Assembly (NCBI RefSeq): GCF_014204525.1
Contig: NZ_JACHLP010000009.1
Location: 1-64,000, forward strand
From: Roseateles oligotrophus
Lineage (GTDB): Bacteria > Pseudomonadota > Gammaproteobacteria > Burkholderiales > Burkholderiaceae_C
DNA length: 64,000 nucleotides
Direction: 5' to 3'
Made by a program: the position numbers and the translations under genes. The notes under the pieces are model-generated. The model did not search any database and was not told where the DNA came from. It saw only the letters and a list, made by a program, of their open reading frames with translations. Below are positions 47,157-56,325 of the stretch, piece by piece (position 1 is the first letter of the stretch; every line of letters begins with the position of its first letter).

Positions 47157-47932
47157 TGCGCAAGCTCTGCCTGCCCATGCTGGCCTGGTTGTTCGCGTCG
47201 CCCGTGCTGGCGGCCTGCGCCAAGCCGGTCTATCTGACGTTTGACACCGGCCATATGGGTGTGGCGCCCCTGGTGGCGCAGACTTTGAAGAAGTTCGATG
47301 CCAAGGCCAGCTTCTTTCTGGCCAATGAGCCCACGCAGAGCGGCGGCCAGACCCTGGACGCCGAATGGGCACCCTGGTGGAAGGCGCTGGCGGAGCAGGG
47401 CCATGACTTCGGCCCGCACACCTGGGATCACGACACCTGGCTGCAAGACCTGCCCGAGGGCCGCTTCAAGATGCGCACCGCCGCCGGTGTGCAGACGCCG
47501 CGCATCCGCGAGCTCAGTGCCCAGCAGTATTGCGAGAGCCTGAACAAGGTCGCCCAGCGCTTCAGCGAGATGACGGGCCGCAAGATGGGGCCCTTGTTCC
47601 GCGCCCCGGCCGGCAAGACCTCGCCGGCCCTGCTGGCCGCCGCCAAGGCTTGTGCTTACACCCATGTGGGCTGGAGCGCCGCGGGCTTTCTGGGCGATGA
47701 GCTGCCCAGCGAGCGCTACCCCAATGCCCTGCTGCTGGAGCGCGCCCTGCGCGATATTCGGCCGGGCGATATCTTGATGGCGCATCTGGGCATCTGGTCG
47801 CGCCAGGACCCCTGGGCGCCGGCCGTTCTCCAACCCTTGATGCAGGGGCTGCAGGACCGGGGCTTTTGCTTTGCGCCGCTGCGGGAACATCCGCGCTACG
47901 CGCCCTTGTTTGCCCCGGCACGGACACCTTGA
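47156..47932 (+). CDS. Exported polysaccharide deacetylase (NodB domain)
   Basis: The 258-residue protein has a signal peptide (LPMLAWLFASPVLAAC) and NodB motifs: LTFDTGHM, the H-x3-H pair in GPHTWDHDTW, RAPAG, and a late HLGIW. Motif 1 normally reads TFDDG; here the second Asp, a metal ligand in classical members, is Thr. The catalytic first Asp and the two His remain, so the enzyme may use a different metal geometry or a different substrate. Start ATG 47156 overlaps the upstream stop (TGATG). Confidence 0.85.
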   Translation: MRKLCLPMLAWLFASPVLAACAKPVYLTFDTGHMGVAPLVAQTLKKFDAKASFFLANEPTQSGGQTLDAEWAPWWKALAEQGHDFGPHTWDHDTWLQDLPEGRFKMRTAAGVQTPRIRELSAQQYCESLNKVAQRFSEMTGRKMGPLFRAPAGKTSPALLAAAKACAYTHVGWSAAGFLGDELPSERYPNALLLERALRDIRPGDILMAHLGIWSRQDPWAPAVLQPLMQGLQDRGFCFAPLREHPRYAPLFAPARTP

Positions 47933-48903
47933 TGGAATTCTTCAGCGAGCTCTTTGGCCAGGCCCAGCTGTGGCTGTTTGAGACCCTGGTCCAGCCCCTG
48001 GTCTTCAATCTGGGCGGCGGCAATCTGCTGGAAGACGCCTTCGCGGCCACCGGCTGGCTGCTGGTCGGCCTGCTGCAAATCCTGGTGATGCTGACGGCCA
48101 TACGCGGCCTGGAGGCCTGGCGGCCGGTGGAAGAGCAGGGCGACGCGCAAAGCCGCGCCGAGGTAAGGGTGGACGTGATCTACACCCTGATCCATCGCCT
48201 GGGCCTGTTCCGTCTGGCCATGTTCTTCAGCATAGACCCGGCCTGGGACTGGTTGGCCGGCGAGATGCGCCTGGCCGGCGTGCCCAGCTTCCAGCTCGAT
48301 GCCTTGTGGCCCGGCGTCAGCGATCTGCCCCTGGTCAGCTTCTGCCTCTATCTGCTGGTGTTCGACTTCGTCAATTACTGGCTGCACCGCGGTCAGCACC
48401 AGTGGGACTGGTGGTGGGCCCTGCACAGCCTGCACCACAGCCAGCGCCGCATGAGCATGTGGAGCGATAACCGCAACCACCTGCTCGACGATGTGCTGCG
48501 CGATGCCGTCTTCGTGCTGCTGGCGCGTTTCATCGGCGTGGAGCCGGGCCAGTTCGTGGCCCTGGTGGCGATCTCGCAGCTGATGGAGAACCTCCAGCAT
48601 GCCAATGTGCGGCTCTGGTTCGGCCCGCTGCTGGAGCGCCTGCTGGTGAGCCCGCGCTTCCACCGCCGCCACCACTCCATTGGCATCGGCCATGAGTCTG
48701 CGGGCCGGGGCACGCTGGGCGGCCACAACTTCGGCGTGCTCTTCCCCATTTGGGATCAGCTCTTCGGCACCGCCGACTTCAAGCTGCAATGGGATGCCAC
48801 CGGCGTGCGCGACCAGTTGCCGGAAGAGGGCGGGCGCGACTACGGCCGCGGTTTCTGGGCCCAGCAGCGCCTGGGCCTGCTGCGGCTGTTCAAACGGGCT
48901 TGA
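47932..48903 (+). CDS. Sterol desaturase/fatty-acid hydroxylase family membrane enzyme
   Basis: The 323-residue di-iron membrane enzyme has the three His clusters: HRGQH (H-x3-H), LHSLHHSQ (H-x2-HH) and FHRRHHS, with about four to five transmembrane segments before and between. The family hydroxylates or desaturates lipids using oxygen. It is the third gene of a coupled set (TGATG at 47930-47934). Substrate unknown; hopanoid, fatty acid or ornithine-lipid modification are all possible. Confidence 0.88.
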   Translation: MEFFSELFGQAQLWLFETLVQPLVFNLGGGNLLEDAFAATGWLLVGLLQILVMLTAIRGLEAWRPVEEQGDAQSRAEVRVDVIYTLIHRLGLFRLAMFFSIDPAWDWLAGEMRLAGVPSFQLDALWPGVSDLPLVSFCLYLLVFDFVNYWLHRGQHQWDWWWALHSLHHSQRRMSMWSDNRNHLLDDVLRDAVFVLLARFIGVEPGQFVALVAISQLMENLQHANVRLWFGPLLERLLVSPRFHRRHHSIGIGHESAGRGTLGGHNFGVLFPIWDQLFGTADFKLQWDATGVRDQLPEEGGRDYGRGFWAQQRLGLLRLFKRA

Positions 48904-48969
48904 GCGGGCCGGGCACTCAGTAAGATGGCGCTCATTTAGACGCAAGGTGAGCGAGGAGTTGCCAGTCCC

Positions 48970-49881
48970 ATGGTCCATTCAATGAGTCGGGTTGCCGATG
49001 CCTTCTGGCGTGCGGCGGCCTATTGTTTCCGGCCGCGCGTGATCGCGCTGTCTTTGCTGCCCCTGCTGGTGTCGGCGGCCCTGGCCTTTGGCCTGGGCTA
49101 TTTCTTCTGGGAGGATGCGGTCACCGGCATGCGCGCCACGCTGGACTCCTGGCGCCTGATCGACACCTTGCTGGGCTGGCTGGACCATGTCGGCGCGGCG
49201 GGCTTTCGCAGTGCGCTGGCGCCCTTGCTGGTGCTGGCCTTCGCCCTGCCGGTGATCGTGGTGCTGAGCCTTTTGCTGGTGGCCTTGCTGATGACGCCCA
49301 CCCTGGTGCATCTGGTGGCGGACCGGCGCTTCCCGGCGCTGGAGAAAAAGCAGGGCGGCCCCTGGTGGAAGGCCTTGAGCTGGTCGCTCTGGCATGGCTT
49401 GCTGGCCATTTTCGCGCTGCTGGTCAGCATGCCGTTCTGGCTGATCCCACCCCTGATACTGATCCTGCCGCCGCTGATCTGGGGCTGGCTGGGCTACAAG
49501 GTCTTCGCCTTTGATGCCTTGGCCGAACATGCCTCGGTGCAGGAGCGCCGCCAGCTGATGCGCCAGCACAAGCTGCCCTTGCTGATGCTGGGCCTGGTGA
49601 CGGGCTATCTGGGTGCGGCGCCGGCCGCCATCTGGGCTTTTGGCGTGATGGCCGTGGCCCTCGCGCCCTTGCTGGTGCTGGTGTCCATCTGGCTCTACAC
49701 CCTGGTGTTTGCCTTCTCCACCCTGTGGTTCACGCATTATGTTTTGGCCGCGCTGCAGGAGCTGCGCGAGGCGCGCGCCGAGGGCGCCAAGCCCGCCAGC
49801 ATGCCGCCGCTGGCCGAGCTGCTGGACCCGCCGGCCGCGGCGCCGCTGCTGCCGTCCCCACCCGAGCAAGGCCCCGTATGA
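48970..49881 (+). CDS. EI24 domain (CysZ-like) membrane protein
   Basis: The 303-residue protein has about six hydrophobic segments, including VIALSLLPLLVSAALAFGLGYFF, LLVLAFALPVIVVLSLLLVALLM and WLIPPLILILPPLIWGWLGYKV, and the EI24 core motif around HASVQERRQLMRQHK. CysZ relatives import sulphate; no sulphate-assimilation genes are near, so this remains a family-level call. It overlaps the following CinA-like gene by ATGA. The C-terminal tail is Pro/Ala-rich and cytoplasmic. Confidence 0.82.
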   Translation: MVHSMSRVADAFWRAAAYCFRPRVIALSLLPLLVSAALAFGLGYFFWEDAVTGMRATLDSWRLIDTLLGWLDHVGAAGFRSALAPLLVLAFALPVIVVLSLLLVALLMTPTLVHLVADRRFPALEKKQGGPWWKALSWSLWHGLLAIFALLVSMPFWLIPPLILILPPLIWGWLGYKVFAFDALAEHASVQERRQLMRQHKLPLLMLGLVTGYLGAAPAAIWAFGVMAVALAPLLVLVSIWLYTLVFAFSTLWFTHYVLAALQELREARAEGAKPASMPPLAELLDPPAAAPLLPSPPEQGPV

Positions 49882-50675
49882 AAGTCGGTTTGATCATCAT
49901 TGGCGACGAAATCCTGTCGGGCAAGCGGCGCGATATGCACCTCGCCAAATTCATCGAGCTGCTGGCCGCCCGTGGCATGCAACTGGCCTGGGCCCAATAC
50001 CTGGGCGATGAGCGGGAGCACATCGCCGCCCAGCTGCGCCAGGCCTTTGCCAGCGGCGATCTGGTGATCAGCTGCGGCGGCATCGGCGCCACGCCGGACG
50101 ACCACACCCGCCAGGCCGCCGCCGCAGCGCTTGGCCGCGAGCTGGTCCTGCACCCCGAGGCCAAGGCCTTGATCTGGGAGCGCATCTGCCTGATGGCCGA
50201 TGAGCAAGGCCAGGCAAGACCCGAGCCCGAGGCGGGCGACACTTTGCGTCGGCTGGAGATGGGCCTGTTCCCGCAGGGCGCGGACATCATCCCCAACCCC
50301 TTCAACAAAATCCCCGGCTTCTCGGTCGGCACCGTCTATTTCGTGCCCGGCTTCCCGGTGATGGCCCACCCGATGATGGAATGGGTGCTGGACCAGCGCC
50401 ATGCCGATCTGCACCGTGCCCTCGGTGTGCAGGAAAAGTCCTTGATCGTGCAAGGCGCGATGGAGGCCAGCCTGAGCCCGCTGATGGAGGCGGTGGAGTC
50501 GGCCTTCGCCGGCATCAAGGTCTTCAGCCTGCCCAGCGTCGATCACCCGCAATGGGGCCGCCATATCGAGCTGGGCGTGAAGGGCGAGGCGGCCCAGCTG
50601 GACGCCGCCTACGCCATGCTCAAAACCGGTGTGATCGACTTTGGTGCCCATATTGGCACCGAGTTGGTGCGATAG
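49878..50675 (+). CDS. CinA-like molybdopterin-binding domain protein
   Basis: The 265-residue protein is the N-terminal CinA (MoCF-binding) domain only: VGLIIIGDEILSGKRRDMH, LVISCGGIGATPDDHTRQA, and a VYFVPGFPVMAHPMMEWVL segment. The nicotinamide-mononucleotide deamidase half of full CinA is absent. It may be a nucleotide pyrophosphatase-like enzyme. Start ATG 49878 is coupled to the EI24 gene. It precedes glnA, but a separate sigma-54 promoter follows, so it is probably not co-regulated with nitrogen genes. Confidence 0.85.
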   Translation: MKVGLIIIGDEILSGKRRDMHLAKFIELLAARGMQLAWAQYLGDEREHIAAQLRQAFASGDLVISCGGIGATPDDHTRQAAAAALGRELVLHPEAKALIWERICLMADEQGQARPEPEAGDTLRRLEMGLFPQGADIIPNPFNKIPGFSVGTVYFVPGFPVMAHPMMEWVLDQRHADLHRALGVQEKSLIVQGAMEASLSPLMEAVESAFAGIKVFSLPSVDHPQWGRHIELGVKGEAAQLDAAYAMLKTGVIDFGAHIGTELVR

Positions 50676-50697
50676 CCTGGCCGGCGCCGCATTGTTT

Positions 50698-50826
50698 TGG
50701 TGCGTCCTGCCGGGCCAAGCTTGTACTTCTTTGGTGCAGGGCAAGCCGCAAGCCCCTGGCTTCCCCGCATAATTCCCCCGCACCAGTGCCAAGCCTCTCT
50801 TGCACAGTGTTGGCACACAAACTGCT
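50698..50826 (+). promoter_or_regulatory. Nitrogen-regulated glnA promoter (sigma-54 with NtrC half-sites)
   Basis: TGGCACACAAACTGCT at 50811-50826 matches the sigma-54 consensus with GG and GC separated by ten bases. NtrC-type half-sites TGGTGC lie at 50698-50703 and 50732-50737, and GCACCA at 50780-50785. Together with the ntrB-ntrC genes downstream they indicate NtrC-activated expression of glnA from a start near 50838. Confidence 0.75.
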
Positions 50827-50919
50827 TTGTCAAAAACACGGTGCATGATTGTTGTTAGAGCGCGTGCCGAACAAATTCGTTCCAGTCCACCCCAAGATTT
50901 ACCCCGCTAGGAGCTATTG

Positions 50920-52335
50920 ATGGCCAAGACCGTCGCCGACGTGATGAAGATGGTGAAAGAAAACGAAGTCAAGTTTGTTGACTTCCGCTTCACCGATACC
51001 CGTGGCAAGGAGCAGCATGTGTCTGTGCCTGTCTCGCATTTCGACGAAGACAAATTCGTCTCCGGCCATGCTTTCGATGGCTCCTCGATCGCCGGCTGGA
51101 AGGGCATTGAAGCCTCGGACATGCTCTTGATGCCCGATCCCAGTACCGCCAATATCGACCCCTTCTTCGAAGAGCCCACGCTGTTCATGAGCTGCGACGT
51201 GGTCGAGCCCAGCGATGGCAAGGCCTATGAGCGCGACCCGCGTTCGCTGGCCAAGCGCGCCGAAGCCTATCTGAAGTCCTCCGGCCTGGGCGACACCGCC
51301 TTCTTCGGCCCCGAGCCCGAATTCTTCATCTTCGACTCGATCCGCTGGAACGTGGACATGTCGGGTTGCTTCGTCAAGATCGATTCCGAAGAAGCCGCCT
51401 GGAACACCGGCAAGGACTACGAGAACGGCAACCACGGCTATCGCCCCAGCGTCAAGGGCGGCTACTTCCCCGTGCCCCCGGTCGACTCGGGCCAGGACAT
51501 GCGCTCGGAAATGAGCTTGATCCTGGAACAGCTGGGCATCCCGGTTGAAGTGCATCACCACGAAGTGGCGAATGCCGGCCAGATGGAAATCGGCACCCGC
51601 TTCAGCTCCCTGGTCGAGCGCGCCGACTGGACCCAGCTGCAGAAGTACGTGATCCAGAACGTGGCCCATGCCTACGGCAAGACCGCCACCTTCATGCCCA
51701 AGCCCATCGTCGGCGACAACGGCAGCGGCATGCACGTGCACCAGTCGGTCTGGAAGGACGGCAAGAACCTGTTCGCCGGCGACGGCTACGGTGGCCTGAG
51801 CGAGTTCGCCCTGTTCTATATCGGCGGCATCATCAAGCATGCGCGCGCCCTGAACGCCATCACCAACCCCGGCACCAACTCCTACAAGCGCCTGGTGCCT
51901 GGCTACGAAGCCCCGGTCAAGCTGGCCTACTCGGCCCGCAACCGCTCGGCCTCGATCCGCATCCCCTTCGTTGCTAACCCCAAGGGTCGCCGCATCGAAG
52001 CCCGCTTCCCCGATCCGCTGATGAACCCCTATCTGGGCTTCTCGGCCCTGCTGATGGCGGGCCTGGACGGCGTGGAAAACAAGATCCACCCGGGCGAAGC
52101 CGCCACCAAGGATCTCTACCATCTGCCGCCGGAAGAAGACGCGCTGGTGCCCACCGTCTGCCACAGCCTGGAACAGGCGCTGGAGTATCTGGACAAGGAC
52201 CGTGCCTTCCTGACCAAGGGCGGCGTGTTCACCGACTCCTATATCGACGCTTACATCGAGCTGAAGATGCAGGAAGTGACCCGCATGCGCATGACCACCC
52301 ATCCGGTGGAATTCGATATGTACTACACCCTGTGA
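50920..52335 (+). CDS. glnA: Glutamine synthetase, type I
   Basis: The 471-residue enzyme joins ammonia and glutamate using ATP. It has the GS beta-grasp N-domain ([18 protein letters not shown]), [12 protein letters not shown], the ATP/metal segment [10 protein letters not shown] and [31 protein letters not shown], and the adenylylation Tyr in [10 protein letters not shown], so it is a type I-beta enzyme controlled by GlnE. TAGGAGC lies before ATG 50920. Two terminator-like hairpins follow the stop. Expression is expected to be NtrC- and sigma-54-dependent. Confidence 0.97.
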   Translation: MAKTVADVMKMVKENEVKFVDFRFTDTRGKEQHVSVPVSHFDEDKFVSGHAFDGSSIAGWKGIEASDMLLMPDPSTANIDPFFEEPTLFMSCDVVEPSDGKAYERDPRSLAKRAEAYLKSSGLGDTAFFGPEPEFFIFDSIRWNVDMSGCFVKIDSEEAAWNTGKDYENGNHGYRPSVKGGYFPVPPVDSGQDMRSEMSLILEQLGIPVEVHHHEVANAGQMEIGTRFSSLVERADWTQLQKYVIQNVAHAYGKTATFMPKPIVGDNGSGMHVHQSVWKDGKNLFAGDGYGGLSEFALFYIGGIIKHARALNAITNPGTNSYKRLVPGYEAPVKLAYSARNRSASIRIPFVANPKGRRIEARFPDPLMNPYLGFSALLMAGLDGVENKIHPGEAATKDLYHLPPEEDALVPTVCHSLEQALEYLDKDRAFLTKGGVFTDSYIDAYIELKMQEVTRMRMTTHPVEFDMYYTL

Positions 52336-52341
52336 TGAAAA

Positions 52342-52370
52342 CGCGGCGCCCTATTGCCCTGGGCGCCGCG
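52342..52370 (+). terminator. GC-rich hairpin after glnA
   Basis: A 10-bp perfect stem (52342-52351 with 52361-52370) and nine-base loop start eight bases after the glnA stop. No T-run follows. It may stabilise the glnA mRNA end ahead of the real terminator 28 bases on. Confidence 0.55.
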
Positions 52371-52397
52371 GCTACTGGCACAGGCGGCTGTGCAGGT

Positions 52398-52427
52398 AAA
52401 GGGACGGCTTCGGTCGTCCCTTTTTTT
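52398..52427 (+). terminator. Rho-independent terminator of glnA
   Basis: AAAGGGACG (52398-52406) pairs with CGTCCCTTT (52415-52423) around an eight-base loop, and seven T at 52421-52427 follow. This is a classical intrinsic terminator and separates glnA from the ntrBC part of the locus. Confidence 0.88.
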
Positions 52428-52480
52428 GCCTGCCGGCCGGCCTTTGCCAGATCTTCTTCCGCTTGGGCCACAATCCGGCC

Positions 52481-53014
52481 ATGTTGATCCGAACCGCTTC
52501 GCATAAACGCAGTCCTGGCGCGCCCTTGCATCTGGCCTTGGCCTGGCTCCTGCTGGCGGCCGCTGCCAGCTCCGCGCAGGCGCAGTCGCCGGTCTACCGC
52601 TGCCCCGGGCCGCCGGTGCTCTACACCGACGCGCTGTCGCCCAAAGAGGCGCAGGACAAAGGCTGCCGCAGCATCGAGGGCACCCCCATCACGGTGCTGC
52701 AATCGCCCAAGCCACGGGCCAATGCGGGCGCTGCGGCCACGCCTTCTTCGGCGGGCTCGGAGGCGGCCAAGGTCGATCCGGCCCAGCAGCGCAATCGCGA
52801 CAGCGAGCGCCGCCGGGTGCTGGAAACCGAGTTGCGCGAGGCCGAGGAACGCCTGGCCACCGCCCAGCGTGAATTGCAGGCCGGTGCCGAGCGCAAGGGC
52901 GATGAGCGCAATTACCAGCGCTATCTGGATCGCATGAGCGAGCTCAAGGCCAATGTCAGCCGCCAGGAGAACGATATCCAGGCGCTTAAACGCGAGATCA
53001 GCAAGCTGCCTTAA
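52481..53014 (+). CDS. Exported coiled-coil protein between glnA and ntrB (DUF4124-like start)
   Basis: The 177-residue protein has a signal peptide (LALAWLLLAAAASSAQAQ), a short motif SPVYRCPGPPVLYTDALSPKEAQDKGCRSIEG resembling DUF4124 with two Cys, a low-complexity linker, and a C-terminal coiled coil of about 70 residues (LETELREAEERLATAQRELQ). A small protein of this kind often lies between glnA and ntrB in betaproteobacteria as far as I recall. Function unknown; location is periplasmic. Confidence 0.78.
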   Translation: MLIRTASHKRSPGAPLHLALAWLLLAAAASSAQAQSPVYRCPGPPVLYTDALSPKEAQDKGCRSIEGTPITVLQSPKPRANAGAAATPSSAGSEAAKVDPAQQRNRDSERRRVLETELREAEERLATAQRELQAGAERKGDERNYQRYLDRMSELKANVSRQENDIQALKREISKLP

Positions 53015-53082
53015 GCGCTGCTCTTGGCGGTATTGCGCTGCGCTATCGCCAAGGTTTTGCGCCGGGGGCTGGTTCCCACACC

Positions 53083-54189
53083 ATGAGCGATAGCAGCCCA
53101 CACAGCAGCCCCAATTTCGAGGCCTTTGACACCCTGGCCACCATGGTGGCCGTGGTGCAGGCCGATGGCGAATGCCTGTTCGCCAACGCGGCCTTCGAGA
53201 ACGCCATGCGCTTGTCGCGCCGCGCGGTGCAGCGCAGCCAGCTCTACGACTGGTTTGTCGACAGCCAGCGCCTGCGCGACACCGTGCAGGGCGTGGCCCG
53301 CAACGCCTATTCCAGCAGCCGCTTCGACGCCTTGCTGCGGCGTGGCGCCCGCCAGGCGCTGCCGGGCGGCCAGGCCGACGAGCTGCCGGTGCATGTGATC
53401 GTCTCGCAGACCGAATTCGAGGATCTGGTGCTGGTCGAGCTGATCGAGAACGCCCAGCAGACCCGCCAGGACCGCGAGGAGCGCAGCTTCGACCAGGTGC
53501 AGGCCACCAAGGAGCTGACCCGCAATCTGGCGCACGAGATCAAGAACCCGCTGGGCGGCATCCGTGGCGCTGCGCAGTTACTCGCCATGGAGCTGGCGCC
53601 CGATCTGCAGGAGTACACCCAGGTCATCATCCACGAGGTGGACCGCCTGCAATCCCTGGTCGACCGCCTGCTCGCCCCGCACCGCCACGCGCCGGTGGTG
53701 GGCGATGTCAATATCCACGAGATCTGCGAGCGGGTGCGCAGCCTGATCCTGGTCGAGTATCCGCGCGGCCTCAAGATGGTGCGCGACTACGACACCTCGC
53801 TGCCCGACTTCCGTGGCGACCGCGAACAGCTGATCCAGGCGGTGCTCAATATCGTGCAGAACGCCGCCCAGGCCTTGCAGCCGCAGATCCAGGCCCAGAT
53901 TCAAGGCGAGGGGGCCCGCATCACCCTGCGCACCCGGGTGGCGCGCCAGGTCACGATAGGCAAGCAGCGCTGGCGCTTGGCACTGGAATTGCATGTGGAA
54001 GACAACGGCCCCGGCGTGCCGGCCGAGATCCGCGAGCGCATCTTCTTTCCCCTGGTCTCGGGGCGGGAGGGCGGCACCGGTCTTGGCCTGACACTCGCGC
54101 AAACCATCGCCCAGCAACACCAGGGCATGATCGATTGCGAGAGCGAGCCGGGCCGGACCGATTTTCGAATGACCCTGCCATTGCCCTGA
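53083..54189 (+). CDS. glnL: Nitrogen regulation sensor kinase NtrB (GlnL)
   Basis: The 368-residue kinase has an N-terminal PAS domain (about 12-120), a DHp helix pair with phosphorylated His in RNLAHEIKNPLGGIRGAAQLL, and a HATPase domain with N-box QAVLNIVQNAAQAL, G1 HVEDNGPGVP and G2 GREGGTGLGLTLA. It has no membrane segment, as expected for a cytosolic PII-controlled kinase. It phosphorylates NtrC encoded 27 bases downstream. Start ATG 53083 is at the usual distance before the PAS region. Confidence 0.95.
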   Translation: MSDSSPHSSPNFEAFDTLATMVAVVQADGECLFANAAFENAMRLSRRAVQRSQLYDWFVDSQRLRDTVQGVARNAYSSSRFDALLRRGARQALPGGQADELPVHVIVSQTEFEDLVLVELIENAQQTRQDREERSFDQVQATKELTRNLAHEIKNPLGGIRGAAQLLAMELAPDLQEYTQVIIHEVDRLQSLVDRLLAPHRHAPVVGDVNIHEICERVRSLILVEYPRGLKMVRDYDTSLPDFRGDREQLIQAVLNIVQNAAQALQPQIQAQIQGEGARITLRTRVARQVTIGKQRWRLALELHVEDNGPGVPAEIRERIFFPLVSGREGGTGLGLTLAQTIAQQHQGMIDCESEPGRTDFRMTLPLP

Positions 54190-54216
54190 CCCGAATCAGC
54201 CGTACAGGAACGCTGC

Positions 54217-55692
54217 ATGAAATCCATCTGGGTTGTTGACGACGACCACTCCATCCGTTTCGTGCTCGAGAAGGCGCTGAGCCGCGAGGGCCTGCCGGTG
54301 CGCACGTTCAGCAATGCGCGCGATCTGCTCGCCGCGCTGGACACCGACAGCCCCCAGGTGCTGGTGTCCGACATCCGCATGCCGGGCGGCTCGGGGCTGG
54401 ACCTGCTGGCCAAGGTCAAGGCCAGGCTGCCGCAGCTGCCCGTCATCATCATGACGGCCTACTCCGATCTGGACAGCGCCGTCGCGGCCTTCCAGGGCGG
54501 GGCCTTCGAGTACCTGCCCAAGCCTTTCGATCTGCCGCGCGCGGTCGAGCTGATCCGCCGGGCCCAGGAAGAAAGCCAGCGCGAGGCCGTGGCCGAGGAA
54601 GCCGCGGCCCAACTGCCCGAGATGCTGGGCCAGGCCCCGGCCATGCAGGACGTGTTCCGCGCCATCGGTCGCTTGAGTCAGAGTAATGTGACGGTTTTGA
54701 TCACCGGCGAATCCGGCTCCGGCAAGGAGCTGGTGGCCCGCGCCCTGCACAAGCACAGCCCGCGCGGCGATGCCGGCACAAACGGCCCTTTTGTGGCCAT
54801 CAACACGGCGGCCATCCCCAAGGATTTGCTGGAGTCCGAGCTGTTCGGTCATGAGCGCGGCGCCTTCACCGGCGCCCAGGCCAGCCGGCGCGGCCGCTTC
54901 GAGCAGGCCGATGGCGGCACCTTGTTCCTGGACGAAATCGGCGATATGCCGCTGGACCTGCAGACTCGCTTGCTGCGCGTCCTGTCCGACGGCCAGTTCT
55001 ACCGCGTCGGCGGCCACAGCCCGCTGCGATCCAACGTCAGGGTGATCGCGGCCACCCACCAGAACCTGGAGGAGCGGGTGCGCCAAGGCGCCTTCCGCGA
55101 AGACCTGTTCCACCGCCTCAACGTGATCCGCCTGCGCCTGCCCGCCCTGCGCGAGCGCAGCGAGGACGTGCCCGTGCTGGCCCGCTTCTTCCTGCAGCGC
55201 AGCGCCACCGAGCTGGGCGTCGAGCCCAAGCGCCTCAGCGACGCCGCGCTGGCGCGCTTGAGCGGCTTCGACTACCCCGGCAATGTGCGCCAGCTGGAAA
55301 ACATCTGCCACTGGCTCAGTGTGATGGCACCCAGCCAGCTGATCGAGGCCAAGGACCTGCCGCCCGAATTGCTGGGTGTGCCGGCCGCGACAGCGCCGGC
55401 GCCCGCCCCGGCTCTGCTCGAAGCAGAGGTCGTGCTGCCGTCGCTGGCGGCCGCCGCCGCCGCGGATCCAGACACCGAGGCCTGGGTGACCGAGATGGCC
55501 CTCGAGGCCCGCCGCCTGCTGGCCACGGGCCAGACGGATGTGTGGGAGCAGCTGAGCCGCCGCTTCGAGGCCAGCCTGATCCTGACCGCGCTGGACATGA
55601 CCCGAGGCCGCCGCATCGAGGCGGCGCAGAAGCTCGGCATAGGCCGCAACACCATCACCCGCAAGATCCAGGAGCTGGGGCTGGATGTGTGA
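54217..55692 (+). CDS. glnG: Nitrogen regulation response regulator NtrC (GlnG)
   Basis: The 491-residue activator has a receiver domain (1-120; phosphoacceptor Asp in [18 protein letters not shown] acidic pair), a sigma-54 AAA+ domain (GESGSGKE Walker [11 protein letters not shown] with the GAFTGA loop, [11 protein letters not shown]alker B) and a Fis-type HTH at the end ([22 protein letters not shown]). A Pro/Ala linker of about 50 residues separates AAA+ and HTH. It would activate the sigma-54 promoter of glnA upstream. Length and order match the NtrC family. Confidence 0.96.
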   Translation: MKSIWVVDDDHSIRFVLEKALSREGLPVRTFSNARDLLAALDTDSPQVLVSDIRMPGGSGLDLLAKVKARLPQLPVIIMTAYSDLDSAVAAFQGGAFEYLPKPFDLPRAVELIRRAQEESQREAVAEEAAAQLPEMLGQAPAMQDVFRAIGRLSQSNVTVLITGESGSGKELVARALHKHSPRGDAGTNGPFVAINTAAIPKDLLESELFGHERGAFTGAQASRRGRFEQADGGTLFLDEIGDMPLDLQTRLLRVLSDGQFYRVGGHSPLRSNVRVIAATHQNLEERVRQGAFREDLFHRLNVIRLRLPALRERSEDVPVLARFFLQRSATELGVEPKRLSDAALARLSGFDYPGNVRQLENICHWLSVMAPSQLIEAKDLPPELLGVPAATAPAPAPALLEAEVVLPSLAAAAAADPDTEAWVTEMALEARRLLATGQTDVWEQLSRRFEASLILTALDMTRGRRIEAAQKLGIGRNTITRKIQELGLDV

Positions 55693-55752
55693 GCCTGTCC
55701 AAGCCCGGCTGCATGGCTGGGGGGGCAGGGCGAGAGAGCAGCTTGCAGAGCC

Positions 55753-55771
55753 TATAATAGGAATCATTCGC
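55753..55771. promoter_or_regulatory. Fur-box-like site before the DUF3649 gene
   Basis: Bases 55753-55771 agree with the 19-base Fur consensus GATAATGATAATCATTATC at 13 positions (AATAGGAATCATTC core). The site lies 120 bases before the iron-locus operon and 30 bases before a sequence block shared with the receptor leader. Confidence 0.5.
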
Positions 55772-55892
55772 AGATAGATCGGCGAATGAAACCCCCGCTC
55801 GCCAGCCCCTGGCCGCTCCCGCGGTCTGCCAGCATGCCCTGATCGCAAACCTGGCTTGCCGGCCTCCGGGTGGATGCCGGCATGGCAAAGCT

Positions 55893-56231
55893 ATGCCCCC
55901 AATAACTTCCGCCCCAAGGCCGGCCGGCTCCGTCATTGCGGCCTTGTCCTGGCGCTATCGACTCGCCGTGTTCTCGCGTGCCGCAGCGGCCCTGCTGGGC
56001 GGCTATCTGCTGGCTGCGGCGGTCGCGGCGGCCACGGCGGTCTATCTGCCTGTGCTCGCGCCCATCACCCGCAACGAGGCCACGGTGGGCGGCACCATGC
56101 TGGCCTATCTGCTCTATGCCATCGCATTCATGGCGGCCTTCGCCTGCCTCAGTGCCTGGCGCGCATGGATGTACACCCTCGGACCCGCGCTGCTGCTGGC
56201 CGCCCTGGTCTGGCTGCCGCGCTGGCTTTGA
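55893..56231 (+). CDS. DUF3649 small inner-membrane protein of an iron-uptake locus
   Basis: The 112-residue protein has about three transmembrane segments (AAALLGGYLLAAAVAAATAVYLPV, AYLLYAIAFMAAFACLSAW, LGPALLLAALVWLP). It matches the DUF3649 type found as first gene before PepSY membrane reductases and siderophore receptors. It may support ferric-siderophore reduction or energy coupling. 94 bases separate it from the PepSY gene. A Fur-like site lies upstream. Confidence 0.8.
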   Translation: MPPITSAPRPAGSVIAALSWRYRLAVFSRAAAALLGGYLLAAAVAAATAVYLPVLAPITRNEATVGGTMLAYLLYAIAFMAAFACLSAWRAWMYTLGPALLLAALVWLPRWL

Positions 56232-56272
56232 AGCTAACGGCTCCCTAAACTTTTCTCACAACGGTAAACACC

Positions 56273-56323
56273 ATGATGCGTTCACCTCCCTTGCCCCTGG
56301 CCACCCTGGGCTGCCACTGCTGA
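56273..56323 (+). CDS. Possible 16-residue leader peptide ahead of the PepSY gene
   Basis: A short frame MMRSPPLPLATLGCHC begins at ATG 56273 and ends with TGA at 56321-56323, two bases before the PepSY ATG at 56326. The 20 bases through its start (56257-56276) are identical to the 20 bases through the start of the receptor gene (58738-58757). It could couple translation of the PepSY gene, or be the relic of a duplicated receptor-gene start. It is too short to prove as a gene. Confidence 0.35.
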   Translation: MMRSPPLPLATLGCHC

Positions 56324-56325
56324 GC

